Shown here piece after piece: positions 19,783-26,958 of a stretch of 45,719 nt of DNA; position 1 is the first letter of the stretch; each line of letters starts with the position of its first letter. The stretch spans positions 1 to 45,719 of IMG/VR virus record IMGVR_UViG_3300005253_000027. One strand, given 5' to 3'. The DNA is from a virus. The translations under genes were made by a program, and so were the position numbers. Below the pieces are notes generated by a model that saw nothing but the letters and a program-made list of their open reading frames with translations, searched no databases and had not been told where the DNA came from.

Positions 19783-20076
19783 TTAGGCCGTCTTTGCGAC
19801 AAAGTCGTGTGATCGCGGCACGAAGACATCACTGCCGGGTTCGTTGAAATGCTTTGCTCGACAACCGTTAATATCGTGCATTACTTGGGACAGGATAAAC
19901 CCTGGCTCGTTAGCTGCACGTCCCAACTGAGTCGTGCCCATAAAATCGAGCATGGCTTCCAAGTCCTTAACTTCATCGGCTTGCATGGCAACGTGTAGAG
20001 TGCAGGCGATGTCCATCATATCGATAGCAATACCCGCCTCTTTAGCCAACTGTGAGATTTTCTCGTTAATAATCAT
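19783..20076 (-). CDS. First gene of the leftward operon, 97 aa
   Basis: ATG 20076 (MIINEKISQLAKEAGIAIDM) has an AGAGAGG site. The product is helical (ISQLAKEAGI, EVKDLEAMLDFM, FILSQVMHDING) with one Cys in each half. No known family. Its leader is a long G/C-rich structure (20099..20155). As the promoter-proximal early gene it could act in host take-over, by position only. Confidence 0.65.
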   Translation of the reverse strand: MIINEKISQLAKEAGIAIDMMDIACTLHVAMQADEVKDLEAMLDFMGTTQLGRAANEPGFILSQVMHDINGCRAKHFNEPGSDVFVPRSHDFVAKTA

Positions 20077-20098
20077 AATTCATTCCTCTCTAAAAGAA

Positions 20099-20155
20099 GC
20101 CGCCGCGCCCGGGGCATGACCTGCGCCAAGCAGGGATGAAGCCCAGGCGGGCGGC
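20099..20155 (-). promoter_or_regulatory. Structured leader of the leftward operon
   Basis: GCCGCC (20099-20104) pairs with GGCGGC (20150-20155). Further pairs stack inside: GCC/GGC, GGGC/GCCC and CCTGC/GCAGG around a five-base loop. On the minus strand the last arm is followed by UUCUUUU, so it could act as an attenuator between the promoter and the 20076 gene. Confidence 0.55.
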
Positions 20156-20203
20156 ATTGTGTGTGATTTGATTCGTGAGGATTGTGGCGCAAGTCATAAT
20201 CAC

Positions 20204-20232
20204 AAACTACCACATACAACAAAATAAGTCAA
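20204..20232 (-). promoter_or_regulatory. Leftward early promoter candidate
   Basis: On the minus strand TTGACT (20232-20227), a 17-base spacer and TAGTTT (20209-20204). The -35 is strong, the -10 weak (3 of 6). The position upstream of the structured leader and operon is right. Confidence 0.45.
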
Positions 20233-20370
20233 ACAGAAAATATCTAATAATCGCATAAGTGTTTGTAATACACAGCCTCACGACGCAGGAAAGCAGATAC
20301 CGTGCGCAAACTGGGGGGAAATATGTTTGACAACGCAGGAAAAAGGATGGAAAAACTTTCAAAAGAAAGA

Positions 20371-20399
20371 TTGACAGAGCATGGTTTGTGATTTATCGT
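20371..20399 (+). promoter_or_regulatory. Promoter of csrA
   Basis: TTGACA (20371-20376), 17-base spacer, TATCGT (20394-20399, 4 of 6). It lies 48 bases upstream of the csrA start, in the divergent control region. Host sigma70-type RNA polymerase would use it. Confidence 0.65.
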
Positions 20400-20431
20400 A
20401 GTGATTGTCGGACGTTAATGGAGTGTCATTG

Positions 20432-20445
20432 TGAAAGGGATTTCA
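20432..20445 (+). promoter_or_regulatory. csrA ribosome site in a GGGA-loop hairpin
   Basis: TGAAA-GGGA-TTTCA is a perfect 5-bp stem with tetraloop GGGA, ending one base before ATG 20447. The loop is the Shine-Dalgarno site and with its preceding A bases fits ANGGA. CsrA binding here would block its own translation, as for E. coli csrA. Confidence 0.65.
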
Positions 20446-20446
20446 G

Positions 20447-20644
20447 ATGTTGGTATTGACTAGGAAACCAGGTAAAGGGATTATGATCGGTGACGATGTG
20501 GAAATTATCATCGTCGACGTTCGTGGAGACAAAGTTCGATTGGGCATAACCGCCCCGAGAAGCATATCTGTTCATCGTAAAGAAATCTACGATACAATAA
20601 TGCAAGAGAGACTTGAAACGGCTGCCGCAGCTATGTCGAAGTAA
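20447..20644 (+). CDS. csrA: CsrA-family RNA-binding translational regulator
   Basis: The 65-residue product aligns along its whole length with bacterial CsrA: MLVLTRKPGKGIMIGDDVEI, then VRGDKVRLGITAP and VHRKEIY. The RNA-contact residues Leu4, Arg6 and Arg44 are all present. CsrA is a domain-swapped dimer that binds ANGGA in hairpin loops and usually blocks the ribosome site. Here it has its own promoter, own terminator and a self-target hairpin, so it forms a separate transcription unit at the centre of the control region. It may rewire host metabolism, time phage early genes, or both. Confidence 0.97.
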   Translation: MLVLTRKPGKGIMIGDDVEIIIVDVRGDKVRLGITAPRSISVHRKEIYDTIMQERLETAAAAMSK

Positions 20645-20666
20645 CTGCTGGCGGCCGTTTTCTTTT
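20616..20666 (+). terminator. Terminator of csrA
   Basis: AAACGGC at 20616 pairs with GCCGTTT near 20654, continued by GCC/GGC and GCAG/CTGC around a 14-base loop, and followed by TCTTTT. The stem begins within the csrA stop region, so csrA RNA ends right behind the gene. Confidence 0.75.
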
Positions 20667-20722
20667 ACATAGCGGCAAATGCCAAAACGCCGTACAATTT
20701 CGGCATAGCAATCGAAAAGACT

Positions 20723-20863
20723 ATGACTACTTACAAGGCGACAAACGTATACCAGAAGCAGATTAGTGACGAAGGATCTGTTTGCGTGCTATTTCGGATG
20801 ATCGACGGCTCGGCCTTGTTTGTGGTTAGAAGATGCGCAGGTTCGATAAACAAAGCTTCCTGA
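20723..20863 (+). CDS. Hypothetical protein, 46 aa
   Basis: MTTYKATNVYQKQISDEGSV then CVLFRMIDGSALFVVRRCAG looks like a small beta meander and ends at TGA 20863. The ribosome site is weak. The next small ORF (20833) overlaps it in another frame, and the joined reading could represent one longer protein with a shift. No known family. Confidence 0.45.
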   Translation: MTTYKATNVYQKQISDEGSVCVLFRMIDGSALFVVRRCAGSINKAS

Positions 20864-20928
20864 TTGCTAGCAACCTTCTATTCTTGCAAGAAGTAGGAAC
20901 CGAAGAATTTATCTGGGATCTAAGCTAA
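20833..20928 (+). CDS. Hypothetical protein, 31 aa
   Basis: MRRFDKQSFLIASNLLFLQE to EEFIWDLS. It is short and partly hydrophobic, ends directly before the 20930 start, and overlaps the previous ORF by 31 bases. It is either a separate peptide or the C-terminus of the 20723 protein after a frameshift. Confidence 0.35.
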   Translation: MRRFDKQSFLIASNLLFLQEVGTEEFIWDLS

Positions 20929-20929
20929 A

Positions 20930-21196
20930 ATGATAGTGTATCCTGATGGTGGTCAAGAGTGTTTACAATGCAACAGGGCTAAGAAGGCCGGCGACACAAC
21001 AGCCTCAAGACGAAGCAGTCGAGCGCACAAGGCTAAAGTCGGCAAGGAGCGGCAATTGTATCATAAGAAGGTAAGGACGTGGCCAGGCAAGATACCTTAT
21101 GACGATTACAAGCACATGCAGAGCATAACTCAGGAGATCACAATGGAGCAATTAACCACGTCAAGCCAGGTAGTAGGGCATGGAACAAAGCTGTAA
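20930..21196 (+). CDS. Hypothetical basic protein, 88 aa
   Basis: The N-terminus has CLQCNRAKK, a Cys pair with basic flank, followed by Ser/Arg/Lys-rich residues (TTASRRSSRAHKAKVGKERQ). The rest is polar. The Cys pair and basic tract resemble an HNH-fragment or zinc-ribbon DNA-binding peptide, but no second Cys pair is present. It ends just before the small terminase. Confidence 0.6.
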   Translation: MIVYPDGGQECLQCNRAKKAGDTTASRRSSRAHKAKVGKERQLYHKKVRTWPGKIPYDDYKHMQSITQEITMEQLTTSSQVVGHGTKL

Positions 21197-21199
21197 GGA

Positions 21200-21676
21200 G
21201 TGCTGAGCATTTTGCGTCTCAATAACCGACAAAAGACCTTCTGCACACTAATGGCCACAGGCACACTATCAGCATCAGAGGCTTACAGACAGGCCGGCTA
21301 CAGCCACACAGACGCAGACGGAGCAGCACATAGACTGTCGGTGAAAGTAGGTATAGGGGAGAGAATAGCCAGTATAAGGGCTAAGATACGCGAGAAGAGG
21401 GGTGTTACGCAGGAATCACTGGCAGATGAATACGACGAAGCCCTAGAGATGGGGCGGGATCAGAAGCAGCCTACGGCCATGGTAAGCGCCACCACAGGCA
21501 AGGCTAGACTCTACGGCCTGGATAAGCAGGTAATAGAGCAAGGAGAAACACACAAGGACCTAACCACCACCGAAGCAGAGCAAGCCCGTGACTACGCTCA
21601 ATTCAAGCTATGGCAGGCTAGTAGGGGTGAGACACAAGACGGCTCAGAGCCCAACGTCGTGCCCATAGCGGGTTAA
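21200..21676 (+). CDS. terS: Terminase small subunit
   Basis: Residues 6-70 (LNNRQKTFCTLMATGTLSAS, AYRQAGYSHTDADGAAHRL, KVGIGERIASIRAKIREKRG) match the helix-turn-helix DNA-recognition region of phage small terminases (L...Q..F......G..A.EAYR.AGYS). It would recognise phage DNA and pass it to the large subunit. The last part is acidic and polar. GTG 21200 overlaps its ribosome site, so TTG at 21212 is a likely true start. The large subunit follows four small genes later. Confidence 0.85.
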   Translation: MLSILRLNNRQKTFCTLMATGTLSASEAYRQAGYSHTDADGAAHRLSVKVGIGERIASIRAKIREKRGVTQESLADEYDEALEMGRDQKQPTAMVSATTGKARLYGLDKQVIEQGETHKDLTTTEAEQARDYAQFKLWQASRGETQDGSEPNVVPIAG

Positions 21677-21719
21677 TGTGGTTATAGTTGTAGGATTGGT
21701 TGTAGGCTAAGAGGATAAT

Positions 21720-21806
21720 ATGGGATACGAGGCTAATAACAAGGGTAATGACAGTAAGGGCGACGGTTCGCTAATCCGTAGCACACGAGATGGTAGGGCT
21801 GTATGA
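21720..21806 (+). CDS. Small polar peptide, 28 aa
   Basis: MGYEANNKGNDSKGDGSLIR follows AAGAGGATAAT at good spacing. It is polar and Gly/Asn-rich. Downstream a G/C-rich palindrome (GCCCCCCAGGGGGC near 21828) has a loop too small to form fully. The existence of the peptide rests on the ribosome site alone. Confidence 0.4.
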   Translation: MGYEANNKGNDSKGDGSLIRSTRDGRAV

Positions 21807-21937
21807 AGGCTCTAACGAAGGTCGAAGCCCCCCAGGGGGCGGGGCGTCATGATATGATAGTCCCATGGCGCATTTTTCACACTTCCGAGCGTTAACGAAA
21901 GGTATGTCAAGGAAAGTTAAGATAGGAAAGGAACATA

Positions 21938-22375
21938 ATGACAGAAAAGATTGACAAGCGAAGCAAGGCGTACCGTGATAGTCAGCAAGATTCTGCTCAA
22001 TCAGGGGTTCCTGGTGAGGACAACCAATTAGCCCCCCGTGGTGAGCGGTCTGCTGAGACTATTGATATAGCTAATCCGGTAATTCTCGGCCGGCCCCAAG
22101 GTGGCGATGTTGCAGTTGTGGACACAATCCTCCCGGATCCGGTCGAAATTAAACTGGGTCATATATTAGCTCTTGTTGAGGAGATTCATACAGCTGTAAT
22201 CCATCCACGGATGACTGCGGATCCCGACACGCATAACGTAACGCAACTTGAGCCCCCCAAGAAACCCGTGGGCGACTTGACGAATTGTATGAGATGCGAG
22301 AGAGATTTACCCCCGACCGAGACTCCCCGCACCGTACAGGAGCTTTGCCATGAATGTGTGTGGAGGAATAAATGA
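21938..22375 (+). CDS. Hypothetical zinc-ribbon-tailed protein, 145 aa
   Basis: ATG 21938 has AAAGGAA. It is polar and probably disordered for the first 60 residues, with a helix near residue 70-90 (VEIKLGHILALVEEIHTAVI). It ends with a compact zinc ribbon, CMRCERDLPP then CHECVWRNK. The stop overlaps the next start (ATGA). The position between the terminase subunits suggests a packaging or regulatory accessory. Confidence 0.65.
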   Translation: MTEKIDKRSKAYRDSQQDSAQSGVPGEDNQLAPRGERSAETIDIANPVILGRPQGGDVAVVDTILPDPVEIKLGHILALVEEIHTAVIHPRMTADPDTHNVTQLEPPKKPVGDLTNCMRCERDLPPTETPRTVQELCHECVWRNK

Positions 22376-22548
22376 TGTTAGTCAAAATCAAGATGGCAAG
22401 TGGCGGTGAAAGGGTCGGTAAGGTCGGTGCCAAGACTTTAGACGAAGTGCTTGATAACTTCAAGAATGGTTTTTTACTGCTCGATCACTCATCCGGTCCG
22501 ATTTTGATAAACGTGGCGAATATTCGTGAAATAACGAGGGCGCAATGA
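22372..22548 (+). CDS. Hypothetical beta-rich protein, 58 aa
   Basis: GGAGG precedes ATG 22372. It has the short strands MMLVKIKMASGGER, GFLLLDHSSGPILINVANIR, ending TRAQ, like a small SH3-type barrel. It is held by 4-base overlaps on both sides, which supports expression. No known family. Confidence 0.65.
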   Translation: MMLVKIKMASGGERVGKVGAKTLDEVLDNFKNGFLLLDHSSGPILINVANIREITRAQ

Positions 22549-22757
22549 TACGAAGAACAGTCTTAAAAGCATTGATGGCGAGTCCTTTGGGGTTTTTGAG
22601 TCCTAAGCCTGTTTCCGCCACAGAAGTATGTAACGACGCCCTGAGGAAGCTCGGGCGGGAAGAATTTCAGTTGACAGGTATGTGCGCAACAACTTCCTTT
22701 TCAAGTTTTTATATCGTTCCTGATGACGACGGACCTATGGTAATGCTGAGAGTTTAG
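22545..22757 (+). CDS. Small protein with signal-like N-terminus, 70 aa
   Basis: MIRRTVLKALMASPLGFLSP begins with a twin arginine and a hydrophobic stretch and has a possible cleavage near VSATEV, so it may be exported. The mature part is short (NDALRKLGREEFQL, FSSFYIVPDDDGPMVMLRV). It is coupled to the gene before and lies 8 bases ahead of the large terminase. Confidence 0.55.
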   Translation: MIRRTVLKALMASPLGFLSPKPVSATEVCNDALRKLGREEFQLTGMCATTSFSSFYIVPDDDGPMVMLRV

Positions 22758-22765
22758 GCGTTGAC

Positions 22766-24376
22766 ATGAAATACACCGATCTACAAAAAGGCGCCGCCCA
22801 GGTAGACTGTGGCTATTGGGCCACTGAGGCCAACCGGATACGGCTTCAGAAGGGTCATTACTCATTTGTGGACCGTGAGTACCTAAAGGAGCCGATGTCG
22901 TCCACGTTCCGTCGTAGGGCTTATATGAAGTCAGCCCAAGGCGGAGGGTCTTTAGCGGAAAACTTAAAGTCGTTCCACGGGATGATCCATGGGTATTTAC
23001 CTTGCGGCGTGTTGTACCTCTTCCCCACCGATAAGGACATGCAAGACTACTCTAAAGGGGTCATGGGTCCGATCATCGCCGAGAACTATTCCATACGGAA
23101 GTGGATCAAAACCGGTAAAAAGGCTTCCGACTCCGCCGGATTGAAGACTATCCGTAAGGCCAACCTTTATATGAGAGGTGCAGGGTTGGGTCAGATCATC
23201 GAGGGCGAGGGAGAGTCGGCGGCTCTTAAAGGGATCTCGGTCGATAAGGTCGTTTTCGATGAAATCGAACTGATGGACCCCATGGCGATTGCCAAGGCCG
23301 CCGGCAGGATGAAGAACTCCCAAGTCAAAGAAGAGGTCTACATTGGCAACCCCGGCATCCCCGGTAGAGGGATTGACGAAATCTTCTCTCTTTCCGACCG
23401 GAGGCATTGGTTTAGGAAGTGCGGATGCGGGGAATGGACGTGCGCCGAACTGACCTTTCCTGATTGCGTGAAGATCAGAGCCGATGGTACCGGTTATGTA
23501 GGATGTATGAAATGCGGTAAGGAGGTTTTTGTCAGAGACGGCCAGTGGGTCCCCCAAGATAGAGACAAATCAGATTACATGCACGGCTACAGATGGTCGT
23601 GTCTGACCTCTCCCAATAACGACCCGGCAGAGATACTCGAAGATTTCATAAATCCCCCGCAGGGGAACTTGGCCGACGTCTACCGTTTGAGTTTGGGACT
23701 TCCTTACGTCGCTACAGAAAACAGACTGTCTATGGGCCAGGTCTACAGCCGTTGCGGTCAATCGGTGATGGGGCTGTCCGATCGGGGTCCGTGCGCCTTC
23801 GGTCTCGATGTGGGTAAGATAAAGCATTTGGTAATCGGTAAAAGGATTGGAAGGAAAAACTTCCAAATAATCAAAGTGGCGAGATTTTCGGACTGGGACG
23901 ATATTTCCAGAATGATACTCAAATTCAACTGCAAGAGCGGAGTTATCGACGCCCGACCTTACGAAGACGAGGCCCGGAGATTCCAAAAGGCCCATCATTT
24001 AAGAATCTTCTTATGCGAGTATTCCGAAACCACTCTCGTCGGAACAACTTGGAACCCCAAGACCAAAATGGTTAAGGTCAATCGCACGGAAATCCTGGAC
24101 GCAACTCATAACCTGGTATCCGAGGACGGGCTTTTGGTCCTACCGAGAAGGTCTCCAGAAATCCAAGAGTTCGCCAAACAACTATGCGACCCGGCGAAGA
24201 AGGAGGAAATCAACAAAAAGACAAAGCAATTGATTTACAGGTACATCGGTAAGGAAGACCACTACCGCCATGCACTGAATTATTTCTTGATGGCGGCCGA
24301 GAAAATCGGAGTGTCACAGCGGTCGGGACATAGGAAAAAACACAAGAAGGTAATGAACGAGTACGCAAGGATATAG
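22766..24376 (+). CDS. terL: Terminase large subunit, GpA-type
   Basis: This is the ATPase-nuclease motor that packages DNA into the head. The Walker A-like SAQGGGSLAEN lies at residues 56-66. Walker B with the catalytic acid, VVFDEIELM, lies at 162-170. A Cys-rich insert (CGCGEWTC, GCMKCGKE) at about 220-255 probably binds zinc. The nuclease half has FGLDVGKIKHLVIG, GVIDARPYEDE and a final HYRHALNYFLMA. Layout and 536-residue size fit the GpA group used by podoviruses and lambda-like phages, which often make cohesive ends. Confidence 0.93.
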   Translation: MKYTDLQKGAAQVDCGYWATEANRIRLQKGHYSFVDREYLKEPMSSTFRRRAYMKSAQGGGSLAENLKSFHGMIHGYLPCGVLYLFPTDKDMQDYSKGVMGPIIAENYSIRKWIKTGKKASDSAGLKTIRKANLYMRGAGLGQIIEGEGESAALKGISVDKVVFDEIELMDPMAIAKAAGRMKNSQVKEEVYIGNPGIPGRGIDEIFSLSDRRHWFRKCGCGEWTCAELTFPDCVKIRADGTGYVGCMKCGKEVFVRDGQWVPQDRDKSDYMHGYRWSCLTSPNNDPAEILEDFINPPQGNLADVYRLSLGLPYVATENRLSMGQVYSRCGQSVMGLSDRGPCAFGLDVGKIKHLVIGKRIGRKNFQIIKVARFSDWDDISRMILKFNCKSGVIDARPYEDEARRFQKAHHLRIFLCEYSETTLVGTTWNPKTKMVKVNRTEILDATHNLVSEDGLLVLPRRSPEIQEFAKQLCDPAKKEEINKKTKQLIYRYIGKEDHYRHALNYFLMAAEKIGVSQRSGHRKKHKKVMNEYARI

Positions 24377-24378
24377 AT

Positions 24379-24681
24379 ATGGCAAATATCTTTAAGGAAA
24401 TTACGCGGCCCTTTAAGCAAGCCGCTGCGGAAATTAAGCGGATAGGGAAAAAAATCGAGCAGGAGGACCGTAGGATAAGAAACCAGATACTGGGTACTGT
24501 CTTTCCCAAACCACCGAAACCGGATCCTTTACCGATACCCGATCCCCCGATAGTCCGGGGTCAACCGGGTACGGCAGCGTCGGCAGCGAAGCGTAAACTT
24601 ATCAAATCGGGCAGAGGCGGCACTATCCTAACGGGCCAATTGGCTCCGGTGAAGACAGGTAAAAAGAGGCTATTGGGATGA
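24379..24681 (+). CDS. Conserved virion-cluster protein, 100 aa
   Basis: It has a basic helical N-terminus (IFKEITRPFKQAAAEIKRIG), a Pro-rich central run (KPPKPDPLPIPDPPIV), and a conserved-looking end, KRKLIKSGRGGTILTGQLAP. Similar proteins with the RRGR.GTILT-type tail sit before portal genes in many podoviruses. It may be a minor head or portal-associated protein. Its stop overlaps the portal start. Confidence 0.65.
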   Translation: MANIFKEITRPFKQAAAEIKRIGKKIEQEDRRIRNQILGTVFPKPPKPDPLPIPDPPIVRGQPGTAASAAKRKLIKSGRGGTILTGQLAPVKTGKKRLLG

Positions 24682-26291
24682 TCGACCCTAGAACTATAAT
24701 AGACATTCAAAAGAACCTCGAAGACGGAGATTCCACCTTCAGGTCCAACTGGCAGGATCAGGCGAACTACATCTTCCCCAGAGAGAGTAATATCACTGAA
24801 AAGCACTTTCCAGGGAGTGTGAGGAAGTTCGACCGCCTTTACGATACCACGGGAGTCACCGAGTGCGAGAGAATGACTACTGGTATGTTGACTGAAATGG
24901 TCCCGGCGGGTCAGAAGTTCTTCTCTTTAACGACTTCCGGTACTGAGTTGCAGGAATTGGACGTTGTGAAGTCCTACATGGCGAGGTCTACCGAAGTTTT
25001 ACACGAAGAGTTGTTCGCCTCTAACTTCATTTTACAATTGAAAGAGACTTTACAATCTTTGATAGCCTTTGGTACGGGTTGTATTTTCGATAGTTGGAGA
25101 GATGGGTTATATTTCATGGACTGGGATATTTCCAGGTATCAAATATTAGAAAACTTTCAGGGTAAGATTGATACTCTATATTTGAAGTTCCCCAAAACAG
25201 CCAAACAAGCATTTGGTGAATGGGGCGATTTTGCCGGTGAATCTGTTTTATTGGCTATGAAAGACGAAAAGAAACAGAACCAACTTTTCTGGTTCATCCA
25301 CGTTGTAAGACCCCGCCAGCATAGAAATCCCCGCCTTGAAGACAGCTTGAATATGGCGTGGGAAAGTGGTTATGTAAACATTAAAGATAAGATTGTCGTG
25401 GAGGAAGGTGGCTTCCCTGAATTCCCCTACCAAGTTCCGAGATGGTCCAAGACCTCCGGTGAGGTCCACGGCCGGGGAATAGGTCACATGATCCTACCCC
25501 AAGTCAAGATGGTCAACGCCAATAAGCGAGACTTCAATGAGATGACCAATAAGATCGTCAATCCCCACAGAGAGGTTTTGGAGTCGTTCGAAGGCGAGTA
25601 TGATACGACCCCCGGCGCGAGAAATAACGTTATGGAGTTACCGTCTTCCAGGGTGGATGAAAGGAATTTCGGCAACTTCCCCGTTGGTAAGGATAGTCTT
25701 ACAATGGAACGCCAGGTAATCAAGGACGCCTTTTTTCACGACGCCTTTGCGCCTTTAACCGATTTGAGCGGCGACCGCAGAAATGAATTGGAAATCCGAC
25801 AGAGGATACAGGAAGCCTTTAGAAGAATAGGCGCTGTGGGTAGGATCGAAGCCGAGTTATTCACTCCCTTGATAGTCAGGAGTTTTAATCTCCTGGTAAG
25901 AAACGGGGTCATTCCCCCACCCCCGCCCGAGTTACAGGGCCAGAATCTTAAAGTCGTCTATATGGGACCGTTGTCTCTGGCGCAGCAGAACGCCGAAGTC
26001 ACAGCCTCTCAGCAATGGGTAGGACTATTGGCTGAGACGGCGGAAGCCTTACCTGGGGTTATGGATAACGTAGATGCCGACTCAACGGCCCGGAGGTGGG
26101 GAAGGGTATTAGGCGTCAACGAGGAAGATATAGCCTCAGAAGAGGACGTACAGGCCAAGAGAGAGGCCCGCCAAGACGAGGCCCGGAGAAATCAGGCGTT
26201 GGAAGCCGCCAAGATCGCGGGTGATGTTTACGGTAAGACTCAAAAGGCTCCAGAAGAAGGTTCGGGGGCAGAGCAGATGGGAGTAGTATGA
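24678..26291 (+). CDS. Portal (head-to-tail connector) protein
   Basis: The 537-residue product has the T7 gp8-like pattern: NWQDQANYIFPRES near residue 28, RLYDTTGVTECERMTTGMLT, FGTGCIFDSWRDGL, FPYQVPRWSKTSGEVHGRGI, and the C-terminal coil NQALEAAKIAGDVYG. Twelve copies form the ring at one head vertex through which DNA enters and to which tail parts attach. It sits in the usual place, between terminase and scaffold. Confidence 0.92.
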   Translation: MIDPRTIIDIQKNLEDGDSTFRSNWQDQANYIFPRESNITEKHFPGSVRKFDRLYDTTGVTECERMTTGMLTEMVPAGQKFFSLTTSGTELQELDVVKSYMARSTEVLHEELFASNFILQLKETLQSLIAFGTGCIFDSWRDGLYFMDWDISRYQILENFQGKIDTLYLKFPKTAKQAFGEWGDFAGESVLLAMKDEKKQNQLFWFIHVVRPRQHRNPRLEDSLNMAWESGYVNIKDKIVVEEGGFPEFPYQVPRWSKTSGEVHGRGIGHMILPQVKMVNANKRDFNEMTNKIVNPHREVLESFEGEYDTTPGARNNVMELPSSRVDERNFGNFPVGKDSLTMERQVIKDAFFHDAFAPLTDLSGDRRNELEIRQRIQEAFRRIGAVGRIEAELFTPLIVRSFNLLVRNGVIPPPPPELQGQNLKVVYMGPLSLAQQNAEVTASQQWVGLLAETAEALPGVMDNVDADSTARRWGRVLGVNEEDIASEEDVQAKREARQDEARRNQALEAAKIAGDVYGKTQKAPEEGSGAEQMGVV

Positions 26292-26431
26292 CGGGATGCC
26301 CGACATTGATAACGCGATTCTGGTTTTGGGTATACAGATGGACAAGGCGAATGAAGGAATATGCAGAAGAAACAGCAGATGAAAGATACGCAGCGGAGTG
26401 CAGAAAGAGAGATGGGATAACTGGTGGATAA
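26288..26431 (+). CDS. Small aromatic-basic protein, 47 aa
   Basis: ATG 26288 overlaps the portal stop (ATGA). MTGCPTLITRFWFWVYRWTR then RMKEYAEETADERYAAECRK: an aromatic, possibly membrane-associated start followed by a polar helix. Phages often carry tiny RFW.WV-type proteins here; the function is unknown. Confidence 0.5.
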   Translation: MTGCPTLITRFWFWVYRWTRRMKEYAEETADERYAAECRKRDGITGG

Positions 26432-26702
26432 AGAAGACGAAAAAATGATTTCCGAACATAATAAAGCAGTTGATATTAAATCTGCGAACAAGATGAAGAT
26501 ATCTGACTTGATAGAAAAATTAACTGCCATAAAGGAAAAGTCTGGTGATCTACCAATTTATATGGAAATCTTGGAAGAAGATATATGCTCTGGGTGTGGT
26601 GAGCCGAAAACTACTATAGTCGATGGTTTTCCGGATCGAATATCGACGGGCAATCTAACCCGCGAATTGCACGTATGGCTAACTGCGTCTGAAAGATGTT
26701 GA
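26424..26702 (+). CDS. Hypothetical protein, 92 aa
   Basis: The GTG start at 26424 overlaps the previous gene. After MDKEDEKMISEHN comes a helix (MKISDLIEKLTAIKEKSGDL) and a Cys pair (ICSGCGEPK). The DLIEKL..IKEKSGDLP.Y pattern is that of a small phage family with unknown role. The opening bases duplicate those of the next gene. Confidence 0.6.
   Translation: MDKEDEKMISEHNKAVDIKSANKMKISDLIEKLTAIKEKSGDLPIYMEILEEDICSGCGEPKTTIVDGFPDRISTGNLTRELHVWLTASERC
26425..26445 (+). repeat. 21-base repeat, copy 1
   Basis: TGGATAAAGAAGACGAAAAAA is identical to 26705..26725; each copy encodes DKEDEK at the start of a gene. Confidence 0.9.
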
Positions 26703-26703
26703 A

Positions 26704-26958
26704 ATGGATAAAGAAGACGAAAAAACACAATTGATACGCGACTACCAGTGGTTCAAGACCCCCAGTGGTGAGAATGTCTTGAAGCATATGAAGAAGTTGG
26801 CTCAGTACAATACGACTACTTCGCCGCCCGTCGGTACGGATGGTCATACTGATGTTTTTAGAGTGATGCACAAAGACGGGCAGAGATGTGTCATAACGAA
26901 TATTGAAATGATGATGAATAAAGACCCAAACGAGAAAAAAGGAATCAAGAATGCCTGA
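26704..26958 (+). CDS. Hypothetical protein, 84 aa
   Basis: It begins MDKEDEKTQLIRDYQWFKTP and shares its first seven residues with the gene before. The rest (FRVMHKDGQRCVITNIEMMM) is a small alpha/beta domain with a Lys-rich end. No known family. The scaffold start lies 8 bases inside its end. Confidence 0.6.
   Translation: MDKEDEKTQLIRDYQWFKTPSGENVLKHMKKLAQYNTTTSPPVGTDGHTDVFRVMHKDGQRCVITNIEMMMNKDPNEKKGIKNA
26705..26725 (+). repeat. 21-base repeat, copy 2
   Basis: Identical to 26425..26445. Confidence 0.9.

Noticed and set aside
20930-21196. HNH endonuclease call for the CLQCNRAKK gene
   Set aside because: Only one Cys pair, with no His/Asn core or second pair.
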